Assembly (NCBI RefSeq): GCF_002161675.1
Contig: NZ_NFIH01000006.1
Location: forward strand, 62,001-126,000
DNA: 64,000 nucleotides
Direction of reading: 5' to 3'
Source of the DNA: Pseudoflavonifractor sp. An44
GTDB lineage: Bacteria; Bacillota; Clostridia; Oscillospirales; Oscillospiraceae
In this document: positions 37,929 through 47,700 of the stretch, piece by piece
Layout: each line of letters begins with the position of its first letter
Position numbering within the stretch: the first letter of the stretch is position 1
Program-made: the position numbers and the translations under genes
The notes under the pieces: generated by a model
What the model was told of the DNA's origin: nothing
The model's input: only the letters and a program-made list of their open reading frames with translations
Databases searched by the model: none

Positions 37929-39452
37929 ATGAAAACTCCTACTACTCTCATCATCATGGACGGCTTCGGCATCTCCTCCTGCCAGAACAAGCCCGGCGAC
38001 AACGCCATTGCCGCTGCCAAGACCCCCAATCTGGACAAGATTTTCGCTGAGAATCCCCGTTGCTGCCTGTCCGCCTCCGGCCTGGACGTGGGTCTGCCCG
38101 ACGGCCAGATGGGTAACAGCGAGGTGGGCCACACCAACATCGGCGCTGGCCGCGTGGTGTTCCAGGACCTGCCCCGCATCTCTCTGGACATTGAGAAGGG
38201 TACCTTCTTCCAGAACGCTGCCTACGTGGGTGCCATGGACGCCTGCAAGGAGAAGGGCACTGCCCTGCACCTGTACGGCCTGCTCAGCGACGGCGGCGTG
38301 CACTCCCACATCACCCACCTCTTCGCTCTGCTGAAGATGGCCAAGGAGCGTGGCCTGACCAAGGTCTACGTCCACTGCTTCCTGGACGGCCGTGACGTGC
38401 CCCCCTCCTCCGGCAAGAGCTACGTCGAGCAGCTCCAGGCCAAGATGAAGGAACTGGGCGTGGGCCAGATCGCCACCGTCATGGGCCGCTTCTACGCCAT
38501 GGACCGTGACAACCGCTGGGAGCGCGTGGAGCGCGCCTATCAGGCCATGGTCTACGGTGAGGCTCCCTTCTGCGCCGATGCCGCTCAGGCTGTGCAGGAG
38601 TCCTATGACAAGGGCGTCACCGACGAGTTCATGGAGCCCGTGGTGTGCACCAAGGGCGCCGAGATCGGCGAGGGCGACTCCATCATCTTCTACAACTACC
38701 GTCCTGACCGCGCTCGCGAGATCACCCGCAGCTTCGTGGACCCCGAGTTCACCGGCTTCGAGCGCAAGAAGGGCTTCTTCCACGTGCAGTACGTGTGCAC
38801 CACCGAGTATGACGCCACCATGCCCAACGTGGTGGTGGCCTACCCCCGTGAGAAGCTGTCCAACATCTTCGGCGAGTATATCTCCCGCATGGGCCGCACC
38901 CAGCTGCGCATTGCTGAGACCGAGAAGTACGCTCACGTCACCTTCTTCTTCAACGGCGGCGTGGAGCAGACCTTCCCCGGCGAGGATCGCTGCCTGATCC
39001 CCTCCCCCAAGGTTGCTACCTATGACCTGCAGCCCGAGATGAGCGCTGCCGAGGTCACCGAGGAGTGCGTCAAGCGCATCGAGAGCGGCAAGTATGATGT
39101 CATCATCCTCAACTACGCCAACTGCGACATGGTGGGCCACACCGGTGTGTTTGACGCCGCTGTGAAGGCCGCCGAGGCCGTGGACACTGGCGTGGCCAAG
39201 GTTGTGGCTGCCACTGCTGCCATGGGCGGCGTGTCCATCATCACCGCCGACCACGGCAACGCCGAGCACATGCTGTCCGAGGACGGCACCCCCTTCACCG
39301 CCCACACCACCAACCTGGTGCCCTGCTGCCTGGTGGGTGCGGACGTGAAGCTGCGTGACGGCCGCCTGGCCGACCTGGCTCCCACTATGCTGGATCTCAT
39401 GGGCCTTGAGAAGCCTGCTGAGATGACTGGTGAGACCCTGATCGTCCACTGA
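37929..39452 (+). CDS. gpmI: 2,3-bisphosphoglycerate-independent phosphoglycerate mutase
   Basis: A 507-residue, Mn2+-dependent enzyme of the alkaline-phosphatase superfamily interconverting 3- and 2-phosphoglycerate. It has LIIMDGFGISSCQNKPGDNA at the metal site, the phosphoserine nucleophile in PDGQMGNSEVGHTNIGAGRV, substrate residues in FLDGRDVPPSSG, and the second metal cluster NYANCDMVGHTG and ITADHGNAEHM. Sporulating Bacillota commonly use this isozyme. GAGG lies upstream of the ATG. Third gene of the cluster. Confidence 0.97.
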   Translation: MKTPTTLIIMDGFGISSCQNKPGDNAIAAAKTPNLDKIFAENPRCCLSASGLDVGLPDGQMGNSEVGHTNIGAGRVVFQDLPRISLDIEKGTFFQNAAYVGAMDACKEKGTALHLYGLLSDGGVHSHITHLFALLKMAKERGLTKVYVHCFLDGRDVPPSSGKSYVEQLQAKMKELGVGQIATVMGRFYAMDRDNRWERVERAYQAMVYGEAPFCADAAQAVQESYDKGVTDEFMEPVVCTKGAEIGEGDSIIFYNYRPDRAREITRSFVDPEFTGFERKKGFFHVQYVCTTEYDATMPNVVVAYPREKLSNIFGEYISRMGRTQLRIAETEKYAHVTFFFNGGVEQTFPGEDRCLIPSPKVATYDLQPEMSAAEVTEECVKRIESGKYDVIILNYANCDMVGHTGVFDAAVKAAEAVDTGVAKVVAATAAMGGVSIITADHGNAEHMLSEDGTPFTAHTTNLVPCCLVGADVKLRDGRLADLAPTMLDLMGLEKPAEMTGETLIVH

Positions 39453-39512
39453 GCACCACTTTTGTGGTTATCCGGCGGACAGGCCCGCCTGGACCTGTCC
39501 GCCTGAAGATAA

Positions 39513-40847
<1,335 letters not shown>

Positions 40848-40867
40848 TCGGTCATTTCCAATGACGC

Positions 40868-40904
40868 AAACCCCCCGGCTCTCATGTGAGAGCCGGGGGT
40901 TTTT
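40868..40904 (+). terminator. Terminator of the glycolytic cluster
   Basis: CCCCCGGCTCTCA pairs perfectly with TGAGAGCCGGGGG around a 2-nt loop and is followed by TTTTT, 24 nt after the eno stop. Confidence 0.92.
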
Positions 40905-40909
40905 AGCAT

Positions 40910-41044
40910 GTCGAAAAAATGCCAGCATTTTTTCGAGGAAATGCAGCGGGCTGAGAAGTGTTTTTTTCGATGCGCATGTCCTCGAAAAAAACAGGATTTC
41001 AATTTATTTTCCCATCTACGGATGGGAAAACTCTGCCGAGGGCT
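40910..41044 (+). repeat. Folded intergenic repeat family 2, copy B (internally deleted)
   Basis: Shares the first stem (CGAAAAAATGC/GCATTTTTTCG), the T/A stem (TTTTTTTCGA/TCGAAAAAAA) and the TTTTCCCATC/GATGGGAAAA stem with copies A and C, then CTCTGCCGAGGGC. About 50 nt between the first stem and GCGGGCTG are missing, removing the inner CAGCCCGC arm and the small hairpin. The end lacks the T-run. It lies directly behind the eno terminator; the rest of the 40848-41158 gap is plain sequence. Confidence 0.82.
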
Positions 41045-41158
41045 AGTGACAGAGGGAACGCCCTCTTTTAAAGTCCCATTTATCGGACTTCCTCTGTGGT
41101 ACACTTTCATCATCAAAGAAGAACGCCTGAACCCAGGCTTGAAAGGAAGTGTCCCGCC

Positions 41159-41275
41159 ATGTATGAGCTGGAGTATGTCAGAGGTCATGTAGAAGTGTTT
41201 TTCAACGGAGAATTCTGCTTCTCCGCCGACAATCGGCGGGAAGCGGAAGCAGAGCTGGCCATGTTACAGAGATAA
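41159..41275 (+). CDS. Small hypothetical protein (38 residues)
   Basis: ATG 41159 is preceded by AAAGGAAG at about 9 nt and encodes MYELEYVRGHVEVFFNGEFC followed by a charged helix ending AELAMLQR. The stop is followed at once by a terminator, as expected for a real short gene. I cannot assign a function. The alternating hydrophobic first half suggests a small beta-hairpin plus helix. Confidence 0.55.
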   Translation: MYELEYVRGHVEVFFNGEFCFSADNRREAEAELAMLQR

Positions 41276-41278
41276 AAA

Positions 41279-41312
41279 AACAGCAGCGAGAGGTTCCTCT
41301 CGCTGCTGTTTT
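41279..41312. terminator. Bidirectional terminator between the 38-residue ORF and htrA
   Basis: AACAGCAGCGAGAGG pairs perfectly with CCTCTCGCTGCTGTT (2-nt loop), with an A-run before it and TTG after, serving both convergent genes. Confidence 0.88.
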
Positions 41313-41323
41313 GATGTGTCGGA

Positions 41324-42763
41324 TTAGTGGCCGAAGTAGTAGTCCCAGGGATCGAAGTAGCCGTCCTGCATGCTGGTAGTCTGCTGGGGGGCGGGGTCCT
41401 GCTGGGTCTGGCTGTTCTGGGTGTTATTCTTCTCCTCGTCGAAGGTGATGTTGAGGGTCAGGGTCTCGCCGGCCCGGTACACCTCCAGAGTGGTGCTCTC
41501 GCCGGCCTTGAACTGGTTCTTGGCGGCGTTGAGCTCGGCCACGGTGGTGACGGCGGTGTCGCCCAGCTTGGTGATGATATCGCCCTGCTTCAGGCCTGCG
41601 GTCTCGGAGCAGGAACCCTCATTGACGGCATTGACGTACACACCGGAGGGCCAGCCGAAGGCCTTGGCGTAGTCCTCGGTGACTTCCACGGCGGTGATGC
41701 CCATGGAGGGACGTCCGGTGACATAGCCGTACTGGATGAAGTCCTGGATCATATCAATGACATCGTTGATGGGGATGGCAAAGCCGATGCCCTCAATGGA
41801 GGCGGAGCTGGTGTCGCCGTTGTTAGAGTACTTGGCAGAGGTGATGCCCACCACACGGCCATACTGGTCAAACAGGGGGCCACCGGAGTTACCGGAGTTG
41901 ATGACACAGTCAGTCTGAATCATGTTGATGATGGTACCGTCGCTCATAGTCACGGAACGGCCCACACCGGAGACATGACCGGAAGTCTGAGAGAAGGACA
42001 GGGTGCCCAGAGCGTTGCCGATGGTGGACACCTGCTGGCCCACCACCAGGGAGTCGGAGTCGCCCAGCACCACAGGCTTCAGGCCGCTGATGCCGTCGAT
42101 CTTCAGCACGGCCACATCGTTGGTCTCCTCGCCGCCGATGAGGGTGGCGTCGTACTCCTCGCCGTTATTCAGGGTCACCTTGATGGCGTTGGCCCCGTCA
42201 ATGACGTGGTAGTTGGTGACAATGTAGCCGTCCTCGGAGAGGATGAAGCCGGAGCCGCTGGAGGTGCCGGTGTACTGCTGCCAGCCCTGCTGCACCGTCA
42301 CTTGGCAGGTGACGTTGACGCAGGAGTCGGCGTAGGAGGCGTAGAGCTCCTCCAGGGTCATCTCCTTGACCCCGTCCGCCTGCTGCACATTCACCTGGGT
42401 GCCCTGGGTGGTGTTCTGGTAGATGGTGGTGCCATCGGAGCTGCCGCCGCCCAGTCTGTCATAGAGGGCAGCGCCACCCAGGCCTGCGCCGCCGCCCACC
42501 AGGGCACAGCACAGGACCAGAGCCACCGCCCGGCTGGCACCCTTCTTCTTGGGGGGCTTGGGGGCGGGGTTGACGTGGAAGTTGGAACCGGTATCGTTGT
42601 TCTCGCCGTTGGGCGTCCAGCTATATCTGTAAGCTCCGTCGTCATTGGGGCCGCTGCCCTGAACGAACTTGGGGTTCTGATTCTCACCGTTAAAGCCGTT
42701 GGAATCCAAAGGCTGGAACCCGTTGTCGAAGCCGTTCTGATTGTTATTATTTTCTTCAAACAT
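41324..42763 (-). CDS. HtrA/DegP-type serine protease with PDZ domain (second copy)
   Basis: A 479-residue membrane-anchored protease. The cytoplasmic N-terminus is about 75 residues rich in Asn, Gln and Gly (NNNQNGFDNGFQPLDSNGFN). A basic stretch PKPPKKKGASR precedes the anchor helix (AVALVLCCALVGGGAGLGGA). The triad is His in YIVTNYHVIDGA, Asp in ETNDVAVLKID and Ser in INSGNSGGPLFDQYG. The PDZ domain runs from about residue 360 and is followed by a Gln/Asn-rich tail (NNTQNSQTQQDPAPQQ). It differs in domain margins from the HtrA at 2826-4037, so the two are not a recent duplication. Confidence 0.92.
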   Translation of the reverse strand: MFEENNNNQNGFDNGFQPLDSNGFNGENQNPKFVQGSGPNDDGAYRYSWTPNGENNDTGSNFHVNPAPKPPKKKGASRAVALVLCCALVGGGAGLGGAALYDRLGGGSSDGTTIYQNTTQGTQVNVQQADGVKEMTLEELYASYADSCVNVTCQVTVQQGWQQYTGTSSGSGFILSEDGYIVTNYHVIDGANAIKVTLNNGEEYDATLIGGEETNDVAVLKIDGISGLKPVVLGDSDSLVVGQQVSTIGNALGTLSFSQTSGHVSGVGRSVTMSDGTIINMIQTDCVINSGNSGGPLFDQYGRVVGITSAKYSNNGDTSSASIEGIGFAIPINDVIDMIQDFIQYGYVTGRPSMGITAVEVTEDYAKAFGWPSGVYVNAVNEGSCSETAGLKQGDIITKLGDTAVTTVAELNAAKNQFKAGESTTLEVYRAGETLTLNITFDEEKNNTQNSQTQQDPAPQQTTSMQDGYFDPWDYYFGH

Positions 42764-42867
42764 ATGGATCGCTCCTTGTTTTTTGATCTGAACAAAGGGT
42801 ACTAAATAATTATGTCCAGATTATGACATGAATTCAAATTGATTATAAACAAACGCAAAAATTTGGC

Positions 42868-42883
42868 AAGGGCCTGTTGCAGC
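42868..42883 (+). repeat. 16-bp direct repeat, left copy
   Basis: AAGGGCCTGTTGCAGC, identical to 43135-43150. The two flank copy C of repeat family 2, 267 bp apart. Confidence 0.8.
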
Positions 42884-42892
42884 AATGCTACT

Positions 42893-43078
42893 TCTCAAAA
42901 ATGCAAGCATTTTTTCGAGGGGATGCAGCCCGCTGCATGCATAATCGGGTCAAAGGGCGACCCGATTCCACACTGGCGGGCTGAGAAGTGTTTTTTTCGA
43001 TGCGCATGTCCCCGAAAAAAACAGATTTCAATTTATTTTTCCATCTGCGGATGGAAAAACTCTGCCGAGGGCTTTTTT
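42893..43078 (+). repeat. Folded intergenic repeat family 2, copy C
   Basis: Full-length copy. Stems: AAAAATGC/GCATTTTT, CAGCCCGC/GCGGGCTG enclosing AATCGGGTC/GACCCGATT, TTTTTTTCG/CGAAAAAAA and TTTTTCCATC/GATGGAAAAA, ending CTCTGCCGAGGGCTTTTTT. Against copy A the inner hairpin changed from CTTGGGTC/GACCCAAG and the last stem from CCCGCCC/GGGCGGG, in each case on both arms. Together with the flanking direct repeats it fills the htrA-araC gap (42764-43135). Confidence 0.85.
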
Positions 43079-43134
43079 AACGTTGCAAGATAATCTGTCC
43101 TTCTTCCATTGACATATGGGTTTTTGAGCGTCTA

Positions 43135-43150
43135 AAGGGCCTGTTGCAGC
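43135..43150 (+). repeat. 16-bp direct repeat, right copy
   Basis: Identical to 42868-42883. The araC fragment is recognisable from the next base on. Confidence 0.8.
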
Positions 43151-43438
43151 GAGGCCGTCACCATCCAGGACCTGGCCAACTGGCTGGGCCTGGAGCGCAC
43201 CTATCTGTATCGGCTGTTCAAGTCCATGGTGGGCATGTCCCCCCAGGCCTATCTGCTGGACGTGCGCATCCGCCAGGCCTGCACCCTGCTGACCCACTCG
43301 GATTTGACCATCACCAACATCGCCCGCTCGGTGGGGTATGAGGACTCCCTGTACTTCTCCCGCCTGTTCCACCGCAAGAAGGGCCAGACCCCCAGCCAAT
43401 ACCGGAGCACCCACCAGAGCCCCGAATCAAATGCCTAA
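43136..43438 (+). pseudogene. AraC-family regulator, C-terminal DNA-binding domain only
   Basis: From the TAA at 43133-43135 the frame reads into EAVTIQDLANWLGLERTYLY, then GMSPQAYLLDVRIRQACTLL and SLYFSRLFHRKKGQTPSQYR, a complete pair of AraC helix-turn-helix motifs. The N-terminal sensor domain and start codon are missing, and similarity begins exactly at the 16-bp direct repeat. The gene was cut by the rearrangement that placed the folded repeat here. The remaining frame is intact up to its stop. Confidence 0.8.
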
Positions 43439-43448
43439 AAAGGGCAAA

Positions 43449-43495
43449 AAATACTGCAACCCTCCTCCGAACTCGGGAGTCTGGTTGCAGTATTT
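43449..43495. terminator. Bidirectional terminator between the araC fragment and the YtvI-like gene
   Basis: AAATACTGCAACC pairs perfectly with GGTTGCAGTATTT around a 21-nt loop that itself contains CTCC/GGAG. Confidence 0.85.
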
Positions 43496-43501
43496 GTTCT
43501 C

Positions 43502-44662
43502 TTATTTCCGGTGTCCGCTTTTCAGGATGGCGGCCACGTCGGAGGCGGCGGCGGACAGGTCTGCCATGACGGGAGAGAAGATGCCCAGCTTGGTCAGGTT
43601 GATAAACACCAACAGCAGCAGCGGGCCCACGATCATGCCCAGCACGCCCCCCAGGAGCATACCCACATAGATGCCCACCAGGGAGAGGATGGGGGACAGA
43701 CCCGTCTGATCGCCCAGAATCTTGGGCTCGCCCAGGCGACGGAACAGGGCGATGATGCCCCAGATGATCATGAGCTGGGCGGCGTGGGTGTAGTTCCCGG
43801 TGATGATATCCACCACCGCCCAGGGCACCATGATGGTGCCGGAGCCGATGATGGGGATGAAGTCCAACACCGCAAAGCCCAGGGCCAGCAACAGGCCGTA
43901 GGACTGCCCGATGAAGAAAAAGCCCAGGGAGAGGATGAGAAACACCACAAAGGAGATAATCAGCTGGCTCTTCAGATAGCCGCCGAAGGCCTCCATGAAG
44001 ATGCGCCGCACCTCACCGCAGAAGCTGCGGGCGGGGGCGGGCACCCGGTCGGTGATGAAAAACCGCAGCCGGGGATAGTCGGCGGTGATGAAGTAGGTGG
44101 CCATCAAAAACACGATGGTGGCCACCACAAAGGAGGACACCTGGCCCACCAGGGAGGGGGCCCGGTCCGCCACCACCTTCAGCCAGCCGGACACGTCAAT
44201 GTCCCGCACCCAGGTCTCCACCAGCTGGGCCAGCCGCTCTCCGGCGTTGTAGGCTCCCCCGGGGAGCAGCTCCCCGAAGCCACCCAGCCAGTCCACCACC
44301 TCGTCCAGGTTGGTGAGCACGCTGTCCACAATGCCGCCCCAGTTCTGGAACAGGGCCTGCACCTGGTCCACAGCCATCCAGGTCAGCGCCCACAGCGCAC
44401 CGCCCACCAGGCCGAATACCACTATGAGCAGCGTCATGGTGATGATACCCCGGGAGATGGACAGCTTCTTTTGCAGCCAGCGCACCAGGGGATTGAGCAT
44501 CCAAGACAGCACCAGGGCCAGCACAAAGGGGCTCAGCCACGACAGCAGCGGCAGCACGCCAAAGCGCAGGGCCAGCAGAGCCAGCACCAGCAGCACAGCC
44601 CGCACGCCCAAACGCAGCCACAGTTCCCCCCGCTGCTTCCAGGTCAGTTGAATGGGTTCCAA
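43502..44662 (-). CDS. AI-2E family transporter / YtvI-like sporulation membrane protein
   Basis: A 386-residue protein with about eight hydrophobic segments in the AI-2E/PerM pattern: PLLSWLSPFVLALVLSWMLN near the start, YLKSQLIISFVVFLILSLGF and VLDFIPIIGSGTIMVPWAVV in the middle, and GVLGMIVGPLLLLVFINLTK at the end. In spore formers this group includes YtvI, annotated from its sporulation expression. AGGAG lies 7 nt before TTG 44662; GTGs at 44668 and 44671 overlap the ribosome-binding site, so TTG is preferred. Substrate unknown. Confidence 0.82.
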   Translation of the reverse strand: MEPIQLTWKQRGELWLRLGVRAVLLVLALLALRFGVLPLLSWLSPFVLALVLSWMLNPLVRWLQKKLSISRGIITMTLLIVVFGLVGGALWALTWMAVDQVQALFQNWGGIVDSVLTNLDEVVDWLGGFGELLPGGAYNAGERLAQLVETWVRDIDVSGWLKVVADRAPSLVGQVSSFVVATIVFLMATYFITADYPRLRFFITDRVPAPARSFCGEVRRIFMEAFGGYLKSQLIISFVVFLILSLGFFFIGQSYGLLLALGFAVLDFIPIIGSGTIMVPWAVVDIITGNYTHAAQLMIIWGIIALFRRLGEPKILGDQTGLSPILSLVGIYVGMLLGGVLGMIVGPLLLLVFINLTKLGIFSPVMADLSAAASDVAAILKSGHRK

Positions 44663-44827
44663 ACACACCACTCCTCTCCACAGGCCCGCCGTCCGTCAGA
44701 GCCCATTTGATCACGGTTGCACAAATTTTACCTTGCAAGTCATGATTATACTCCCAGTCCGCCGCATTGACAACCCCAAACCCCTCAGGTATACTAATTT
44801 AATATGATTTTAATGGGAGGAATGATC

Positions 44828-46576
44828 GTGGATCGTATGAAATTTCAGAGAAGCCATGTGTCTATCTTTTTGTCCTACTACAAGCCACACCTGCACCTGT
44901 TTTTGCTGGATATGGCCTGTGCGTTGGGCATCGCCCTGATCGACCTGGCTTTCCCCTACCTGTCCCGGCTGTCCATGCAGGAACTGCTGCCCCAGAACCT
45001 ATTTGGGGCCTTCTTCGGGGTCATGGGCTGTCTGCTGGCGGCCTATCTGCTGCGGGCGGGGATGTACTACATCGTCACCTATCTGGGCCACATGATGGGG
45101 GTGCTCATTGAGGCGGACATCCGCCGGGACCTGTTTGGACACATGCAAAACCTGTCCTTCTCCTTCTATGACAAAAACCGCACGGGCCAGCTGATGAGCC
45201 GGGCCACCACCGACCTCTTTGAAATCACCGAGCTGGCCCACCACGGTCCCGAGGACCTGTTCATCTCAGTGATTACCCTGGGCGGCGCCTTCTGCCTGAT
45301 GCTCACCATCCAGTGGAAGCTGGCCCTCATCGTCTTTGCCGTGGTGCCCCTGTTTGTGATCTTCACCATCTTCCAGCGTCGGCGGATGATGAAGGCCTCG
45401 GTGCAGGTCAAGCAGAACATGGCGGGCATCAACGGCCAGCTGGAGTCCTCCATCTCCGGCATGCGCACCGCCAAGGCCTTCGCCAACGAGGAGCAGGAGA
45501 ATCGGAAGTTCCAGCAGTCCAACAACCAGTTCAAGGGAGCCAAGCGGGACTACTACAAGGCCATGGCCACCTATATGGCGGGGCTGGAGTTCGCCCTGCC
45601 CGCCATGAACGTGCTCACCATCACCGCTGGCGGCTGGTTCATCCTCCAGGGTGAGATGAACTACATTGACCTCATTACCTTCGCTCTGTATATCTCCACC
45701 TTCCTCACCCCCGTGCGCAAACTGGCCGCCTTTGTGGAGCAGTTCCTCAACGGCATGGCAGGCTTCAAGCGGTTTGTGGAACTGATGCGGGTGGAGCCTG
45801 CGGTGCAGGACGCCCCCGACGCCGTGGACATGGACACCGCCAAGGGAGACATTCTGGTGGACGACGTGTCCTTCTCCTACGAGGACGGGGAGACCGTGCT
45901 GGACCACGTGTCCATCCACATCCCCCAGGGGGAGACCGTGGCGGTGGTGGGCCCCTCCGGAGGCGGCAAGTCCACCCTGTGCCAGCTCATCCCCCGCTTC
46001 TATGACGTCACCGGGGGCCGCATTCTGGTGGACGGCATGGATGTGCGCCACCTCACCCAGCAGTCCCTGCGCCAGAACATCGGCATCGTCCAGCAGGACG
46101 TATTCCTCTTTGCCGGCACCATCTACGACAACATCCGCTACGGCAAGCCCGACGCCACCCAGGAAGAGATCATGGAGGCGGCAAAGCGGGCGGAAATCTA
46201 CGACGATATCATGGCCATGCCCGACGGCTTCCAGACCTATGTGGGCGAGCGGGGCGTCATGCTCTCCGGCGGCCAGAAACAGCGGGTGTCCATCGCCCGG
46301 ATTTTCCTGAAAAATCCCCCCATCCTCATCCTGGATGAGGCCACCTCCGCCCTGGACTCGGTAACCGAGGCCCGCATCCAAAGCGCCTTTGACGAGTTGG
46401 CCAAGGGCCGCACCACCCTCATCATCGCCCACCGGCTGTCCACCATCCGAAACGCCCACCGCATCATTGTGGTGGACGACAACCGGATTGTGGAGGAGGG
46501 CACCCACCAGGAGCTGCTCCAGAGCGGCGGGGAGTACGCCCAGCTGTACAACGCCCAGAAGAGTGTATCCGTATGA
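44828..46576 (+). CDS. ABC exporter (fused permease and ATPase half-transporter)
   Basis: A 582-residue half-transporter. Six membrane helices (about 15-310) are followed by the nucleotide-binding domain. That domain has Walker A VVGPSGGGKSTLCQLIPRFY, a Q-loop IGIVQQDVFLFAGTIYDNI, signature VMLSGGQKQRVSIARIFLKN, Walker B ILILDEATSALDSVTE and His IIAHRLSTIRNA. GGGAGG lies 7 nt before GTG 44828; ATGs at 44804, 44822 and 44837 are less well spaced. It resembles MsbA/BmrA-type lipid or multidrug exporters. Its stop overlaps the ylmH start. Confidence 0.88.
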   Translation: MDRMKFQRSHVSIFLSYYKPHLHLFLLDMACALGIALIDLAFPYLSRLSMQELLPQNLFGAFFGVMGCLLAAYLLRAGMYYIVTYLGHMMGVLIEADIRRDLFGHMQNLSFSFYDKNRTGQLMSRATTDLFEITELAHHGPEDLFISVITLGGAFCLMLTIQWKLALIVFAVVPLFVIFTIFQRRRMMKASVQVKQNMAGINGQLESSISGMRTAKAFANEEQENRKFQQSNNQFKGAKRDYYKAMATYMAGLEFALPAMNVLTITAGGWFILQGEMNYIDLITFALYISTFLTPVRKLAAFVEQFLNGMAGFKRFVELMRVEPAVQDAPDAVDMDTAKGDILVDDVSFSYEDGETVLDHVSIHIPQGETVAVVGPSGGGKSTLCQLIPRFYDVTGGRILVDGMDVRHLTQQSLRQNIGIVQQDVFLFAGTIYDNIRYGKPDATQEEIMEAAKRAEIYDDIMAMPDGFQTYVGERGVMLSGGQKQRVSIARIFLKNPPILILDEATSALDSVTEARIQSAFDELAKGRTTLIIAHRLSTIRNAHRIIVVDDNRIVEEGTHQELLQSGGEYAQLYNAQKSVSV

Positions 46577-47364
46577 ATAAAACCGAACTGTTAAACAAAT
46601 TCGCCAAGGACGGGGAGCAGCGCACCCAGCTGGCCCGGGTCCTGGACCAGATGCAGCGGGCCGACACCCGGTCCATCCCCTGCGCCACCCAGTTTCTCTC
46701 CCCCGCCCTGCGGGCCAGCGTGGAGCTGCTGCTGGACGCCTGCGGCCACCCCAAGCACCGGTTCTGCGGGGGCTACGAGGACGCCGAGCGCACCGTGTGT
46801 GTCTTTCTCCCCCACTGGCAGGAGACGGAGGACTACGTGGCCGAGGAGGAGCTGGCGGCGGTGTCCGCCGCCTTCCCCCGCCAAGCAGACCTCACCCACC
46901 GGGACATTCTGGGCGGCCTCATGGGCATCGGCATCACCCGGGAGAAGCTGGGGGACATCCTCATGGGAGACCATGAGGCCCAGATCGTGTGCCTGCGGGA
47001 GGCCCTGCCCATTGTGCTCTCCCAGTTCAGCCAGGCGGGGCGGTATCCCCTGAAGCTCCAGGAGATCCCCCTGTCCCAGCTCTCCCCCGCCCCCCAGACT
47101 GTGAAGGAGATCCACGACACCGTGGCCACCCTGCGGCTGGACGCCGTGGTGGCCTCCGGGTTCTCCCTGTCCCGGTCCAAGGCGTCCCAGCTCATCACCA
47201 CCGGACGGGTGTCGGTGAACCACCTGGAGTGCCTGAAAACCGACCGCCTGGTGGAGGAGGGAGACGTGCTCACCTGCCGGGGGCTGGGTAAATGTGTGTT
47301 AGCTCAGGTGGGAGGCCAGTCCCGGAAGGGGCGGGTCATCCTCACCTTGCACCGCTATGTATAA
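46573..47364 (+). CDS. ylmH: YlmH-type S4-domain RNA-binding protein
   Basis: A 263-residue protein. The N-terminal part contains LSPALRASVELLLDACGHPK and RFCGGYEDAERTVCVFLP. The C-terminal S4 domain (about 185-245) reads RLDAVVASGFSLSRSKASQL, then ITTGRVSVNHLE. YlmH-type proteins bind RNA and have been linked to rescue of stalled 50S-peptidyl-tRNA complexes and to cell-division gene clusters. Here it is coupled (ATGA overlap) to an ABC exporter rather than to the usual ftsZ/sepF/divIVA region. Confidence 0.88.
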   Translation: MNKTELLNKFAKDGEQRTQLARVLDQMQRADTRSIPCATQFLSPALRASVELLLDACGHPKHRFCGGYEDAERTVCVFLPHWQETEDYVAEEELAAVSAAFPRQADLTHRDILGGLMGIGITREKLGDILMGDHEAQIVCLREALPIVLSQFSQAGRYPLKLQEIPLSQLSPAPQTVKEIHDTVATLRLDAVVASGFSLSRSKASQLITTGRVSVNHLECLKTDRLVEEGDVLTCRGLGKCVLAQVGGQSRKGRVILTLHRYV

Positions 47365-47385
47365 AAGGACAGGAGGAACACCCCC

Positions 47386-47592
47386 ATGACCGAAGAGAAA
47401 ATTGCCCGCATCAACGAGCTGGCCCGCCGGGTCAAGGCCGGAGAGACCCTGTCTCCCGAAGAGCTGGAGGAACGGGCCGCCCTGCGGAAAGAGTACATCG
47501 ACAGCGTGAAGGCCAGCCTGGTGGGAAACCTGGAGAACACCTATCTGGTGGACGAGAAGGGCAACAAAGTGAAGCTGCCTAAGAAAAAGTGA
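47386..47592 (+). CDS. DUF896 (YnzC) family protein
   Basis: A 68-residue protein with the family pattern: EEKIARINELARRVKAGETL, then SPEELEERAALRKEYIDSVK, ending VDEKGNKVKLPKKK. B. subtilis relatives are small helical-hairpin proteins, some in the SOS regulon. CAGGAGGA precedes the ATG. It is the last gene of the exporter-ylmH run. Confidence 0.92.
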   Translation: MTEEKIARINELARRVKAGETLSPEELEERAALRKEYIDSVKASLVGNLENTYLVDEKGNKVKLPKKK

Positions 47593-47625
47593 GCTATGAC
47601 GACACCCCTCTGTGCATTTCCTTTG

Positions 47626-47653
47626 TTGCATTTTTCCCTAATTATGCTATAAT
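47626..47653 (+). promoter_or_regulatory. Promoter of the toxin-antitoxin-chaperone locus
   Basis: TATAAT at 47648-47653 with TGC directly before it (extended -10). A weak -35 (TTGCAT, 47626-47631) lies 16 bp upstream. This shows that the locus has its own promoter. Confidence 0.6.
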
Positions 47654-47700
47654 CGACTTAGTAAGTTATCACTCTGTTTTAAGATTGTGTGGGAGATACT

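Noticed and set aside
46591-47223. Antisense frame opposite ylmH
   Set aside because: No start signal or recognisable family; the sense strand encodes an S4-domain protein coupled to the upstream exporter.
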